From: Pseudomonas frederiksbergensis
GTDB taxonomy: Bacteria > Pseudomonadota > Gammaproteobacteria > Pseudomonadales > Pseudomonadaceae
Reading direction: 5' to 3'
DNA: 64,000 nt
Assembly: GCF_003732275.1 (NCBI RefSeq)
Contig: NZ_MOBM01000038.1
Coordinates: 186,001 to 250,000, forward strand
The notes under the pieces: model-generated
Seen by the model: only the letters and a program-made list of their open reading frames with translations
What the model was told of the DNA's origin: nothing
Databases searched by the model: none
Shown here: piece by piece, positions 52,301-63,538 of the stretch
Numbering within the stretch: the first letter of the stretch is position 1
How the letters are laid out: each line of letters opens with the position of its first letter
Made by a program: the position numbers and the translations under genes

Positions 52301-53593
52301 ATGAGTCAGCCCCGCGCAACCAAAGTCCTGGTGATTGGTTACGTCTGGCCCGAGCCCCGCTCTTCTGCGGCCAGTGGGCATGTGATGCAAATTCTCGATA
52401 CGTTCCTGCAGCAAGGCTGGGACATTACCTTCAGCAGCCCGGCCGGCACCGGTGAGCACCGTGCGGACCTGACCTCTCTGGGCATTCGCGAAGTGCCGAT
52501 CGAGTTGAATAACAGCAGTTTCGACACCTTTGTCAGTGAACTGGCACCAGATATCGTGCTGTTCGACCAATTCATGATGGAAGAGCAGTTCGGCTGGCGG
52601 GTCGAAAAACACTGCCCTGATGCGTTGCGCGTTCTTGAAACGTCCGACCTGCAAAGCCTGCGGCATGCCCGACATCAGCGCCTCAAGGACCGCCTGAAGG
52701 CCAGTGACGATGTTGATGATTTCACCGGGCTGTTCGCCCCGGCACTGCGCGAAGAGTTCGAGCTGATGGCTGACACCGATCTGGCCAAACGGGAGATCGC
52801 AGCGCTGTATCGCTGTGATCTGAACCTGATGATTTCCGAAGTGGAAATCGAGCTGCTGGTCGAACAATTCCGGCTGCCGCGCAACTTGCTGCACTGGTGT
52901 CCGCTGATGGTCGATGCGCCAAGTGCGCCGCCGCCAGCCTTTGAAGACCGTGCGCATTTTCTCAGTATCGGTAACTTCCGGCACGCGCCGAACTGGGATG
53001 CCGTGCTCTGGATGAAAACCACGATCTGGCCGCTGATCCGTGCGCAGCTGCCAGAGGCGCAACTGCATATCTATGGCGCCTATACGCCGCCCAAAGCCAC
53101 CGCCCTGCACAATGCGGCCCAAGGGTTTCATGTGATGAACTGGGCAGAAGACGCCTTGCAAGTCATGTCTGCAGCCAGGGTGTGCCTGGCACCGTTACGC
53201 TTCGGTGCGGGTATCAAAGGCAAGATTGTCGATGCAATGCTCTGTGGCACCCCGAATGTCACTACCCCCATAGGCGCCGAAGGCATGTGCGGTGAGATGC
53301 CATGGTCCGGTCATGTGGCTCGCTCGGCTCAAGCCCTGGCGGATGCAGCCATAAAGCTGAACCAGGATAAGTTGCACTGGACTCAGGCCCAACAGGCAGG
53401 TGCTGAGTTATTGAACAAGCGTTATCGTCAAGATATCCATGGTCCTGCATTAATAGAACGTTTAGAGCACTGCCGGAATAACTTGCAAAGTTTGCGTAAC
53501 GAAAATTTTACCGGCAGCATGTTGCGCCACCACCTGCATAAAAGCACTCAATACATGTCGCAATGGATAGAGGCAAAAAACAGCTCGCAATAA
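52301..53593 (+). CDS. Glycosyltransferase family 4-like protein
   Basis: 430 residues from the ATG at 52301 with AAGGA upstream; the frame open from 52199 overlaps the response regulator. The GT-B fold N-domain begins KVLVIGYVWPEPRSSAASGH. The C-domain has FLSIGNFRHAPNWDAVLWMK and the donor-binding APLRFGAGIKGKIVDAMLCG with the EX7E-like acidic region replaced by AEGMCGEM. It probably transfers a sugar to a surface polymer or protein. The neighbours give no pathway. The last 40 residues are AT-richer, and the sequence stays AT-rich into the next gene. Confidence 0.85.
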   Translation: MSQPRATKVLVIGYVWPEPRSSAASGHVMQILDTFLQQGWDITFSSPAGTGEHRADLTSLGIREVPIELNNSSFDTFVSELAPDIVLFDQFMMEEQFGWRVEKHCPDALRVLETSDLQSLRHARHQRLKDRLKASDDVDDFTGLFAPALREEFELMADTDLAKREIAALYRCDLNLMISEVEIELLVEQFRLPRNLLHWCPLMVDAPSAPPPAFEDRAHFLSIGNFRHAPNWDAVLWMKTTIWPLIRAQLPEAQLHIYGAYTPPKATALHNAAQGFHVMNWAEDALQVMSAARVCLAPLRFGAGIKGKIVDAMLCGTPNVTTPIGAEGMCGEMPWSGHVARSAQALADAAIKLNQDKLHWTQAQQAGAELLNKRYRQDIHGPALIERLEHCRNNLQSLRNENFTGSMLRHHLHKSTQYMSQWIEAKNSSQ

Positions 53594-53713
53594 CAATATT
53601 TTGAAAACACTAATTGCTTGCACAGCCCCTGACCTACAATCAAGAATAAATCGCACGACAACAACTCTGATAATCGGGCGTTCTTTTATTCCTGTATAGC
53701 AACGGACTGCATA

Positions 53714-54580
53714 ATGACAAATAAATACCCCTATAAAAACTGGATGTCGGCGACATCTTCCATTGATAAGTTAACCCTCTTGGAATTGGTCTGGCCCGGC
53801 GCCCATAACTCTGGCGTGGATTATGACTTTCCTTACCCAATCCACGTTCAACCGGCCAGTCACTGGTTTGTCTGCCAGGATGGGCCATTTATCCAGCAGC
53901 TCAACGAGGGCGTCCGGGTACTCGACCTGCGATTCCATTCAGACGAGCACTGGCTGGGCGTCAAGAAGTTCCATACGTTTCACGGCTACAAGCTGCTCAG
54001 AGGCCGATCGTTGAGCGAACTGTTCAAGAGCCTGGACTTTTTCCTTAATGAAAACCCGGATGAATTCGTCGTGTTGGATATGCACGAACTCAAAGGCCTT
54101 GATGAACAACATTTCGATTATAAAGGCTTTCATGAGGCCATCATGAGTGAACTGGGCGAGCGATTGATCCCGCTAAAAAACCAATACTTGACACTGGGCG
54201 CACTAAAGAAAATGAGTTCCCTGCAAAGAATCGTACTTGCCGGCGAATGGCACCCGGACTTCACCTCACCCCTGTATTGGCCGAAAATTAGAAGTGAATG
54301 GAGCGGCAGCGACATTACTTCCCCCGAAGAGCTAAGACAGCATATTGAAAGAACACTGAATAACCCGCCCCACAAAAACACATTCTGGTCATTATCCGCC
54401 ACCAGTTATGGAGAACTCGCTGGAGTAAAACGAATCACCCAGGAATTGAACAAGTGGTTTGGTCCGGACTCTGGATGGGCGCCGAAGTGCAGCATTATCA
54501 GTGCCGACTTTATTGGAGCGACACAACTGGTCAGCTATTGCAGGGAAATCAACTTTTTCAGGGGACTGCGCAAGACGTAA
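53714..54580 (+). CDS. Phosphatidylinositol-specific phospholipase C X-domain-like protein
   Basis: 288 residues. PI-PLC hallmarks are the first catalytic His in VWPGAHNSG (His31), then GVRVLDLRFH (71-75) and the second His in FHTFHGY (His87/His90). FVVLDMHELKG follows. Bacterial PI-PLCs cleave phosphatidylinositol or its glycan anchors by acid-base catalysis with two histidines and no calcium. No signal peptide is visible, unlike secreted bacterial PI-PLCs, so export would need another route. Composition is lower in GC than the flanking genes, hinting at acquisition. It stands alone, with about 120 AT-rich bases in front. Confidence 0.85.
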   Translation: MTNKYPYKNWMSATSSIDKLTLLELVWPGAHNSGVDYDFPYPIHVQPASHWFVCQDGPFIQQLNEGVRVLDLRFHSDEHWLGVKKFHTFHGYKLLRGRSLSELFKSLDFFLNENPDEFVVLDMHELKGLDEQHFDYKGFHEAIMSELGERLIPLKNQYLTLGALKKMSSLQRIVLAGEWHPDFTSPLYWPKIRSEWSGSDITSPEELRQHIERTLNNPPHKNTFWSLSATSYGELAGVKRITQELNKWFGPDSGWAPKCSIISADFIGATQLVSYCREINFFRGLRKT

Positions 54581-54653
54581 GGCCGGCGAACTGGAACTAT
54601 TTTGGGCGGGGGTGCATGATTGGCGTCTGAAAAACAAAAAGACCACACTGGAC

Positions 54654-55559
54654 ATGACGCGTATCGCCAGAGTTACCGATCCTGCCTACGAATTGATGGA
54701 CGACCATAACGGGTTATCCATCATCTATCGTCAACACGGCTTCCCCTGCCCTTTGGTGCGCTGGCATTTCCATAAGGAATACGAACTGCACCTGATCGTC
54801 GCCAGCTCCGGCAAAGTGTTCATCGGTGACTACATCGGTAACTTCTACCCGCAAACGCTGTTCCTGACCGGACCCAACCTGCCCCACAACTGGATCAGCC
54901 AGGTCGCCGAAGACGAAGTGGTGCCCAAGCGCGACATGCTGGTCAATTTCACTGACGAACTGTTTGAAAGCGGCCATCAGGTGTTCGCCGAACTCAAGAC
55001 GCTCGCCCCCTTGCTGGAGCGCGCGCAGTACGGCATCGAGTTTCGCTGCAAACATACGATCCGCCAGGCCATGACCTTGATGCAGCGCATCGCTGATACC
55101 AAGGGCATGACCCGGCTGGGGCACTTTTTCATTCTGCTGGAGTTGCTGGCCGCGTCTGATGACTATCAGTTGCTGTCCGGTGCGACAACGCCGCAATTGG
55201 CCGATGAACACAATATCGACCGCACCAACCGGGCGGTGGACTACATCTTTGCCCATTACGCCCGGGATTTGCCGCTGGAAGAAGTTGCCGAGCATCTGGG
55301 GCTGAAGCCGACCTACTTCAGCCGAGTGTTCAAACAGGCCACTGGGCGCTGCTTTATCGAATTCGTCAATCGCCTGCGCATCAGCAAATCCTGCGAGCTG
55401 CTGGCCGATGGCGACAAAACAGTGACTGATGTGTGTTTCGAGTCAGGCTTCAATAATATTTCCAACTTCAACCGGCGCTTTCAACAGCTCAAGGGCATGA
55501 CGCCGTCGCACTACCGGCGGCTGGCGGTGCAGCGTTTGACTGAGCAAAACCACGGTTAA
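54654..55559 (+). CDS. mtlR: AraC-family activator of the mannitol operon, MtlR
   Basis: 301 residues from the ATG at 54654. The frame is open 65 codons further, but that part overlaps the PI-PLC gene. The N-terminal cupin-like sensor contains RWHFHKEYELHLIVASSGKV and GDYIGNFYPQTLFLTGPNLP. The C-terminal AraC double helix-turn-helix (about 190-290) has LPLEEVAEHLGLKPTYFSRV and CFESGFNNISNFNRRFQQLK. The position directly before mtlEFGKDYZ is as in P. fluorescens, where MtlR activates on mannitol, sorbitol or arabitol. Probable binding sites are the direct repeats at 55728-55771. Confidence 0.92.
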   Translation: MTRIARVTDPAYELMDDHNGLSIIYRQHGFPCPLVRWHFHKEYELHLIVASSGKVFIGDYIGNFYPQTLFLTGPNLPHNWISQVAEDEVVPKRDMLVNFTDELFESGHQVFAELKTLAPLLERAQYGIEFRCKHTIRQAMTLMQRIADTKGMTRLGHFFILLELLAASDDYQLLSGATTPQLADEHNIDRTNRAVDYIFAHYARDLPLEEVAEHLGLKPTYFSRVFKQATGRCFIEFVNRLRISKSCELLADGDKTVTDVCFESGFNNISNFNRRFQQLKGMTPSHYRRLAVQRLTEQNHG

Positions 55560-55565
55560 ACGCAG

Positions 55566-55647
55566 GATCAAAAGATCGCAGCCTTCGGCAGTTCCTACAG
55601 AATCCCGCGATCCCTGTAGGAGCTGCCGAAGGCTGCGATCTTTTGAT
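55566..55647. repeat. Intergenic hairpin repeat (type 2), terminator of mtlR
   Basis: The arms at 55566-55600 and 55614-55647 are near-perfect reverse complements (one mismatch) and are followed by TTTT on the plus strand. It starts 6 bp past the mtlR stop. It is the same family as the repeats at 42078 and 45484. Confidence 0.85.
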
Positions 55648-55727
55648 TTTCGGCCGTATAAACCTGTACGGATTCAATCGGGGTTAACCGCTAAAACACC
55701 GTCCTCTGCGCTTCCCGCATTGAACCC

Positions 55728-55771
55728 CAGTGCAAAAAAGTATCGGTCACAGTGCGATGGATGATTTGTCA
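55728..55771 (+). promoter_or_regulatory. Tandem 22-bp direct repeats, probable MtlR operator
   Basis: Two adjacent 22-bp units (55728-55749 and 55750-55771) both begin CAGTGC and end GTCA, with 14 of 22 positions identical. The second overlaps the -35 hexamer. This is the layout expected for an AraC-type activator that contacts RNA polymerase. Confidence 0.75.
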
Positions 55772-55794
55772 GCCCATCGATTGAGGGCTGTAAT
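55766..55794 (+). promoter_or_regulatory. Sigma70-like promoter of mtlE
   Basis: TTGTCA (55766-55771) and TGTAAT (55789-55794) are 17 bp apart, 86 bp upstream of the mtlE start. The -35 lies in the second direct repeat, so MtlR would sit directly against it. Confidence 0.65.
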
Positions 55795-55829
55795 CAGTGC
55801 ACATTCTTCCTGCCGTCGGAAGACACAAA

Positions 55830-55837
55830 AACAATAA
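55830..55837 (+). promoter_or_regulatory. CA motif for Hfq/Crc in the mtlE leader
   Basis: AACAATAA matches the Pseudomonas catabolite-repression motif AANAANAA exactly, 42 bases before the mtlE start codon and within the predicted 5' leader. It would allow Hfq/Crc to repress mtlE translation when preferred carbon sources are present. Confidence 0.55.
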
Positions 55838-55879
55838 CTGTCCTTCTGTAACCCGCCGGGTGCAGAAAAGGAGTGCATG

Positions 55880-57190
55880 ATGCAACCTTCTGTAAAAGCT
55901 CTGCTTGCTCTCACCTGCATGACCCTCAGTAGCGTCAGCCTTGGCGCCCAGACCCTGACCATTGCTACCGTCAACAACAGCGACATGATCCGCATGCAAA
56001 AACTCTCGAAAACCTTCGAGGCCGAGCATCCGGACATCAAGCTCAATTGGGTGGTGCTCGAAGAAAACGTCCTGCGCCAACGCCTGACCACCGACATCGC
56101 CACCCAGGGTGGACAGTTCGACGTGTTGACCATCGGCATGTACGAAGCCGCACTCTGGGGTGCCAAGGGTTGGCTGGAACCGATGAAGGACTTGCCGGCC
56201 ACCTACGCCCTCGACGACGTTTTCCCTTCGGTGCGTGAAGGCCTTTCGGTCAAGGGCTCGCTCTATGCCCTGCCGTTCTACGCTGAAAGCTCTATCACCT
56301 ATTACCGCACCGACCTGTTCAAAGAAGCCGGGCTGACCATGCCAGAGCGCCCGACCTGGACTCAGATCAGCGAATTTGCCGGCAAACTCACCAATAAAGA
56401 CAAAGAACAGTACGGTATCTGCCTGCGCGGCAAGGCTGGCTGGGGCGAGAACATGGCGCTGATCACCACCGTCGCCAATGCTTACGGCGCACGCTGGTTC
56501 GATGAGAAATGGCAGCCGGAATTCACCGGCCCCGAGTGGAAGAATGCGCTGAACTTCTATGTCGATACCATGAAGAAGTCCGGCCCGCCGGGCGCGTCGA
56601 GCAACGGCTTCAACGAAAACCTGGCGCTGTTCAACAGCGGCAAGTGTGCGATCTGGGTCGATGCCAGCGTCGCCGGCTCGTTCGTCACCGACAAGACCCA
56701 AAGCAAGGTCAGCGATCACGTCGGCTTCACCTACGCACCGCATGAAACCACCGACAAAGGTTCGGCCTGGTTGTATTCCTGGGCGCTGGCCATCCCGACC
56801 AGTTCCAAAGCCAAGGACGCGGCGAAAACGTTCAGCGCCTGGGCCACTTCCAAGGAATACGGTGCGCTGGTCGCGGAAAAAGACGGCATCGCCAACGTGC
56901 CGCCAGGCACTCGCGCCTCGACCTACACCGAGGCCTACATGAATGCCGCGCCGTTCGCCAAGGTGACGCTGGAATCGCTGAAGGCCGCGGACCCGAGTAA
57001 ACCGTCCCTCAAGCCCGTGCCCTACATCGGCATCCAGTTGGTGACCATTCCCGAGTTCCAGGCCGTGGGCACCCAGGTCGGCAAACTGTTCTCGGCAGCG
57101 CTGATCGGCCAGACCACGGTCGACCAGGCCCTGACCGCCGCCCAGTCAACCACCGAACGTGAGATGAAGCGCGCCGGTTATCCCAAGTAA
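55880..57190 (+). CDS. mtlE: Mannitol/polyol ABC transporter substrate-binding protein MtlE
   Basis: 436 residues. Two adjacent ATGs (55877, 55880) follow AGGAG, and the second has the better 6-bp spacing. The signal peptide ends near SLGA, then QTLTIATVNNSDMIRMQKLS begins the mature binding protein. Family-1 solute-binding features are LTIGMYEAALWGAKGWLEPM and ALPFYAESSITYYRTDLFKE. It captures mannitol, sorbitol or arabitol in the periplasm for MtlFGK. It is the first gene of the operon, under the repeats and promoter at 55728-55794. Confidence 0.93.
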   Translation: MQPSVKALLALTCMTLSSVSLGAQTLTIATVNNSDMIRMQKLSKTFEAEHPDIKLNWVVLEENVLRQRLTTDIATQGGQFDVLTIGMYEAALWGAKGWLEPMKDLPATYALDDVFPSVREGLSVKGSLYALPFYAESSITYYRTDLFKEAGLTMPERPTWTQISEFAGKLTNKDKEQYGICLRGKAGWGENMALITTVANAYGARWFDEKWQPEFTGPEWKNALNFYVDTMKKSGPPGASSNGFNENLALFNSGKCAIWVDASVAGSFVTDKTQSKVSDHVGFTYAPHETTDKGSAWLYSWALAIPTSSKAKDAAKTFSAWATSKEYGALVAEKDGIANVPPGTRASTYTEAYMNAAPFAKVTLESLKAADPSKPSLKPVPYIGIQLVTIPEFQAVGTQVGKLFSAALIGQTTVDQALTAAQSTTEREMKRAGYPK

Positions 57191-57213
57191 CCCCGCAACC
57201 TGCTCCCGCCTTC

Positions 57214-57303
57214 TGTGGGAGCGAGCCTGCTCGCGATGACGGCCTCCCATTCGACATTGCGGGTGACTGATATACCGCCATCGCGAGCAGGCTCGCTCCC
57301 ACA
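57214..57303. repeat. REPIN between mtlE and mtlF
   Basis: 25-bp perfect arms at 57214-57238 and 57279-57303 around a 40-bp centre. It may act as an mRNA-stabilising hairpin giving more MtlE than permease, as REPs do in other binding-protein operons (inference). Confidence 0.9.
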
Positions 57304-57342
57304 TTAGATCTTCATAGGTCTGCATGAATCGGTTCTATCGCC

Positions 57343-58269
57343 ATGAATATTTCAACTGTCAAAGCTCACATGGACATCCCCCAACCGGTGCGTAAAAACC
57401 GGTTGAGCAATCCCGGCTGGTTTCTGGTCAGCCCCTCGGTAGCCTTGTTGCTGCTGTGGATGATCGTGCCGCTGGGCATGACCGTTTACTTTTCAATGAT
57501 TCGCTACAACCTGCTCTACCCCGGTGAAAACCAGTTCGTGGGGCTGGAGAACTTCAGCTACTTTCTGAGCGACTCGGGCTTCCTGCCCGGCGCCACCAAC
57601 ACCCTGTTACTGGTGGGCAGCGTGCTGCTGATCAGCGTGGTGTTCGGCGTGTTGATCAGTGCGTTGCTGGAGGCCAGTGAGTTTCTCGGTCGCGGCATCG
57701 TGCGGGTGATGTTGATCTCGCCGTTCTTCATCATGCCCACCGTCGGTGCGCTGATCTGGAAAAACCTGATCTTTCACCCGGTCTCGGGGATTCTCGCCTA
57801 CATCTGGAAGCTGTTCGGCGCGCAGCCGGTGGACTGGCTGGCGCACTACCCGCTGCTGTCGATCATCATCATTGTCTCGTGGCAGTGGCTGCCCTTCGCG
57901 ATCCTGATCCTGATGACCGCCATGCAATCCCTCGATCAGGAACAGAAAGAAGCCGCGCGCCTGGACGGTGCCGGTCCCATCGCGATCTTCTGGCACCTGA
58001 CCCTGCCGCACCTGGCCCGGCCAATCGCAGTGGTGGTGATGATTGAAACCATCTTCCTGCTCTCGGTGTTCGCCGAAATTTTCACCACCACCAACGGTGG
58101 CCCCGGCTACGCCTCGACCAACCTCGCCTACCTGATCTACAACCAGGCGCTGGTGCAGTTCGACGTCGGCATGGCGTCCGCCGGCGGTTTGATCGCGGTG
58201 TTGATTGCCAACGTCGCGGCCATCGTGCTGGTGCGAATGATCGGCAAAAACCTGACAGACAAAGCCTGA
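57343..58269 (+). CDS. mtlF: Polyol ABC transporter permease MtlF
   Basis: 308 residues with six hydrophobic segments. The first is VSPSVALLLLWMIVPLGMTV after a 30-residue cytosolic tail. The EAA loop contacting the ATPase is EAARLDGAGPIAIFWHLTLP near residues 204-223. It is a MalF-type inner-membrane permease that pairs with MtlG. The gene begins 152 bp after mtlE, the gap being filled by a REPIN, and ends 10 bp before mtlG. Confidence 0.94.
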   Translation: MNISTVKAHMDIPQPVRKNRLSNPGWFLVSPSVALLLLWMIVPLGMTVYFSMIRYNLLYPGENQFVGLENFSYFLSDSGFLPGATNTLLLVGSVLLISVVFGVLISALLEASEFLGRGIVRVMLISPFFIMPTVGALIWKNLIFHPVSGILAYIWKLFGAQPVDWLAHYPLLSIIIIVSWQWLPFAILILMTAMQSLDQEQKEAARLDGAGPIAIFWHLTLPHLARPIAVVVMIETIFLLSVFAEIFTTTNGGPGYASTNLAYLIYNQALVQFDVGMASAGGLIAVLIANVAAIVLVRMIGKNLTDKA

Positions 58270-58279
58270 GGCCTGCGCC

Positions 58280-59110
58280 ATGACTCTTCAACAATCTCGC
58301 CGTCTGCAAAGCCTGCTGCTCGGCACCCTGGCCTGGGCCATCGCGATCCTGATTTTCTTCCCGATCTTCTGGATGGTGCTGACCAGTTTCAAAACCGAAA
58401 TCGATGCGTTCGCCACGCCGCCGCAGTTCATCTTCACGCCGACGCTGGAGAACTACCTGCACATCAACGAGCGCAGTGACTACTTCAGCTTTGCCTGGAA
58501 CTCGGTGGTGATTTCCTTCAGCGCCACCGCCCTGTGCCTGCTGATCGCGGTGCCGGCGGCCTACTCGATGGCGTTCTACGAAACCCAGCGCACCAAAGGC
58601 ACGCTGCTGTGGATGCTCTCGACCAAGATGCTGCCGCCGGTGGGCGTGCTGATGCCGATCTACCTGCTGGCCAAGAGTTTCGGCCTGCTGGACACGCGAA
58701 TCGCGCTGATCGTGATCTACACGCTGATCAACCTGCCGATCGTGGTCTGGATGATTTACACCTACTTCAAAGACATCCCCAAAGACATCCTCGAAGCCGC
58801 ACGCCTGGACGGCGCGACGCTGTGGCAGGAAATGGTTCGGGTGCTGCTGCCGATCGCCAAGGGTGGCCTGGCTTCCACGGTTTTGCTGTCGCTGATCCTG
58901 TGCTGGAACGAAGCGTTCTGGTCGCTGAATCTGACCTCGTCGCAAGCCGCGCCACTGACCGCGTTGATCGCCTCGTACTCGAGTCCTGAAGGTCTGTTCT
59001 GGGCCAAGTTGTCGGCAGTGTCGACCCTGGCCTGTGCACCGATCCTGATCTTCGGCTGGATCAGCCAGAAACAATTGGTCCGCGGCCTGTCGTTCGGTGC
59101 CGTGAAATGA
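58280..59110 (+). CDS. mtlG: Polyol ABC transporter permease MtlG
   Basis: 276 residues of the MalG type with six predicted helices, starting ILIFFPIFWMVLTSFKTEID. The EAA loop is EAARLDGATLWQEMVRVLLP near residues 172-191. The C-terminus is SQKQLVRGLSFGAVK, typical for this half of the channel. Together with MtlF it forms the membrane pathway driven by MtlK. It follows mtlF after 10 bp. Confidence 0.94.
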   Translation: MTLQQSRRLQSLLLGTLAWAIAILIFFPIFWMVLTSFKTEIDAFATPPQFIFTPTLENYLHINERSDYFSFAWNSVVISFSATALCLLIAVPAAYSMAFYETQRTKGTLLWMLSTKMLPPVGVLMPIYLLAKSFGLLDTRIALIVIYTLINLPIVVWMIYTYFKDIPKDILEAARLDGATLWQEMVRVLLPIAKGGLASTVLLSLILCWNEAFWSLNLTSSQAAPLTALIASYSSPEGLFWAKLSAVSTLACAPILIFGWISQKQLVRGLSFGAVK

Positions 59111-59134
59111 AGATCACCAACCGAATGCGATCTC

Positions 59135-59229
59135 TGTGGGAGCGAGCCTGCTCGCGATGGACGTGAACGATAACGCGTGCAGCCAGGAAAAAAACATCGC
59201 CTGCCATCGCGAGCAGGCTCGCTCCCACA
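59135..59229. repeat. REPIN between mtlG and mtlK
   Basis: Arms at about 59135-59160 and 59205-59229 are reverse complements (core GTGGGAGCGAGCCTGCTCGC). An open frame through it joins mtlK in phase, but its translated REP sequence is not a real protein N-terminus. Confidence 0.9.
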
Positions 59230-59280
59230 AAAAAGCCCACCCGGCTCAACTGAATAACAACATGTGGAGGCCCATCATCA

Positions 59281-60383
<1,103 letters not shown>

Positions 60384-60397
60384 TCCGAGAGCATGCG

Positions 60398-61870
60398 ATG
60401 AAACTGAATAGACAGAACCTCAACCGCCTCGCCCCCGAGGTGGCCCTGCCCGCCTACACCCTGAGCGATACCCGCCAAGGCATCGCGCACATTGGTGTCG
60501 GCGGTTTCCACCGCGCGCATCAGGCGTACTACACCGACGCCTTGATGAATACCGGCGAAGCGCTGGACTGGGCCATTTGCGGGATCGGCCTGCGCGCCGA
60601 AGACCGCCGCGCCCGGAACGATCTCAAAGAGCAGGACTATCTGTTTACCCTGTTCGAACTCGGCGACAGCGACGACGCAGAAGTGAGGGTTATCGGCGCC
60701 ATCCGCGACATGCTGCTGGCCGAAGACAGCGCCGAGGCGGTGATCGACAAACTCGCCGATCCAGGCATCCGCATCGTCTCGCTGACCATCACCGAAGGCG
60801 GCTATTGCATCGATGACAGCAACGGCGAGTTCATGGCGCACCTGCCGCAGATCCAGCACGACCTGTCCCACCCGAACGCACCGAAAACCGTGTTCGGTTT
60901 CCTCTGCGCCGCACTGGCCAAACGTCGTGCAGCCGGCACGCCTGCGTTCACGCTGATGTCTTGCGATAACCTGCCGCACAACGGCGCCGTGACCCGTAAA
61001 GCCCTGCTGGCATTCGCCGCCCTGCGCGATGCCGATCTGCGCGCCTGGATCGAACGCCACGTCAGCTTCCCCAACGCCATGGTCGACCGCATCACACCGA
61101 TGACCAGCACCGAACATCGTCTGCAACTGGCCGACAAACATGCCGTCGATGATGCCTGGCCGGTGGTCTGCGAACCGTTTGTGCAGTGGGTACTGGAAGA
61201 CAAATTCGTCAACGGTCGCCCGGCCTGGGAAAAGGTCGGCGTGCAGTTCACCGACGATGTCACGCCTTACGAAGAGATGAAGATCAAACTGCTCAACGGC
61301 AGCCATCTGGCCCTGACTTATCTGGGCTTTTTGAAGGGTTACCGCTTCGTTCACGAAACCATGAACGACCCGCTGTTCGTGCGCTACATGCGCGCCTACA
61401 TGGACCTGGACGTGACGCCGCAACTGGCGCCAGTGCCGGGGATCGACCTGACCGAGTACAAAAACACCCTGGTGGCGCGCTTCTCCAACCAGGCGATTGC
61501 CGATCAGCTGGAGCGAGTGTGTTCGGACGGCTCGTCGAAGTTTCCGAAGTTCACCGTGCCGACGATCAACCGCTTGATTGCCGATGGGCAGGAGACCAAG
61601 CGTGCGGCGCTGGTGGTGGCGGCGTGGGCGCTGTACCTCAAAGGCGTGGATGAGAATGGCCAGACCTATGCAATTGCGGATCCGCGGGCGGCGTTCTGTC
61701 AGGCGCTGGTGGCCGATGATGTGTTGATCACTCAACGATTGTTGGAAGTTGAGGAGATTTTCGGGACGGCGATTCCGCGTTCCCCGGAGTTCGTGGCAGC
61801 GTTCGAGTGGTGCTGTAACAGCTTGCGGGAGGTTGGGGTGACGCGGACGTTGGAGCGGGTTCTGGCGTAA
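60398..61870 (+). CDS. mtlD: Mannitol 2-dehydrogenase MtlD
   Basis: 490 residues, polyol-specific long-chain dehydrogenase. The NAD-binding N-domain is HIGVGGFHRAHQAYYTDALM (about 28-47). The catalytic region KIKLLNGSHLALTYLG (about 295-310) carries the Lys-Asn-x3-His set used in place of zinc. It oxidises D-mannitol to D-fructose, and often D-arabitol to D-xylulose and D-sorbitol to fructose, with NAD+. The products feed the kinases encoded next. It is 14 bp after mtlK. Confidence 0.94.
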   Translation: MKLNRQNLNRLAPEVALPAYTLSDTRQGIAHIGVGGFHRAHQAYYTDALMNTGEALDWAICGIGLRAEDRRARNDLKEQDYLFTLFELGDSDDAEVRVIGAIRDMLLAEDSAEAVIDKLADPGIRIVSLTITEGGYCIDDSNGEFMAHLPQIQHDLSHPNAPKTVFGFLCAALAKRRAAGTPAFTLMSCDNLPHNGAVTRKALLAFAALRDADLRAWIERHVSFPNAMVDRITPMTSTEHRLQLADKHAVDDAWPVVCEPFVQWVLEDKFVNGRPAWEKVGVQFTDDVTPYEEMKIKLLNGSHLALTYLGFLKGYRFVHETMNDPLFVRYMRAYMDLDVTPQLAPVPGIDLTEYKNTLVARFSNQAIADQLERVCSDGSSKFPKFTVPTINRLIADGQETKRAALVVAAWALYLKGVDENGQTYAIADPRAAFCQALVADDVLITQRLLEVEEIFGTAIPRSPEFVAAFEWCCNSLREVGVTRTLERVLA

Positions 61871-61895
61871 GAATGGTGGTGAACCTGCTGCCGTC

Positions 61896-61988
61896 TTCGC
61901 GAGCAGGCTCGCTCCCACATTGGATCGTTGTCGAACACAAAACCTGTGTCCTCTGAAGATCTCCTGTGGGAGCGAGCCTGCTCGCGAT
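61896..61988. repeat. REP pair in reversed (everted) orientation between mtlD and mtlY
   Basis: 61896-61919 is the reverse-oriented REP and 61965-61988 the forward one, the opposite order to the other three REPINs in the window. The spacer is 45 bp. It could be two halves of neighbouring REPINs whose outer members were lost. Confidence 0.85.
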
Positions 61989-62028
61989 TGGGCTCACTGA
62001 TATCGACCTGACGATCCAAGGATCTTCC

Positions 62029-63525
<1,497 letters not shown>

Positions 63526-63538
63526 AGAGCGAGCAATT

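Noticed and set aside
59136..59280. N-terminal extension of MtlK
   Set aside because: The extension is a translated REP element (GASLLAM and HREQARSHK type sequence). The ATG at 59281 has GGAGG and matches the family start. The same applies to mtlY before 62029.
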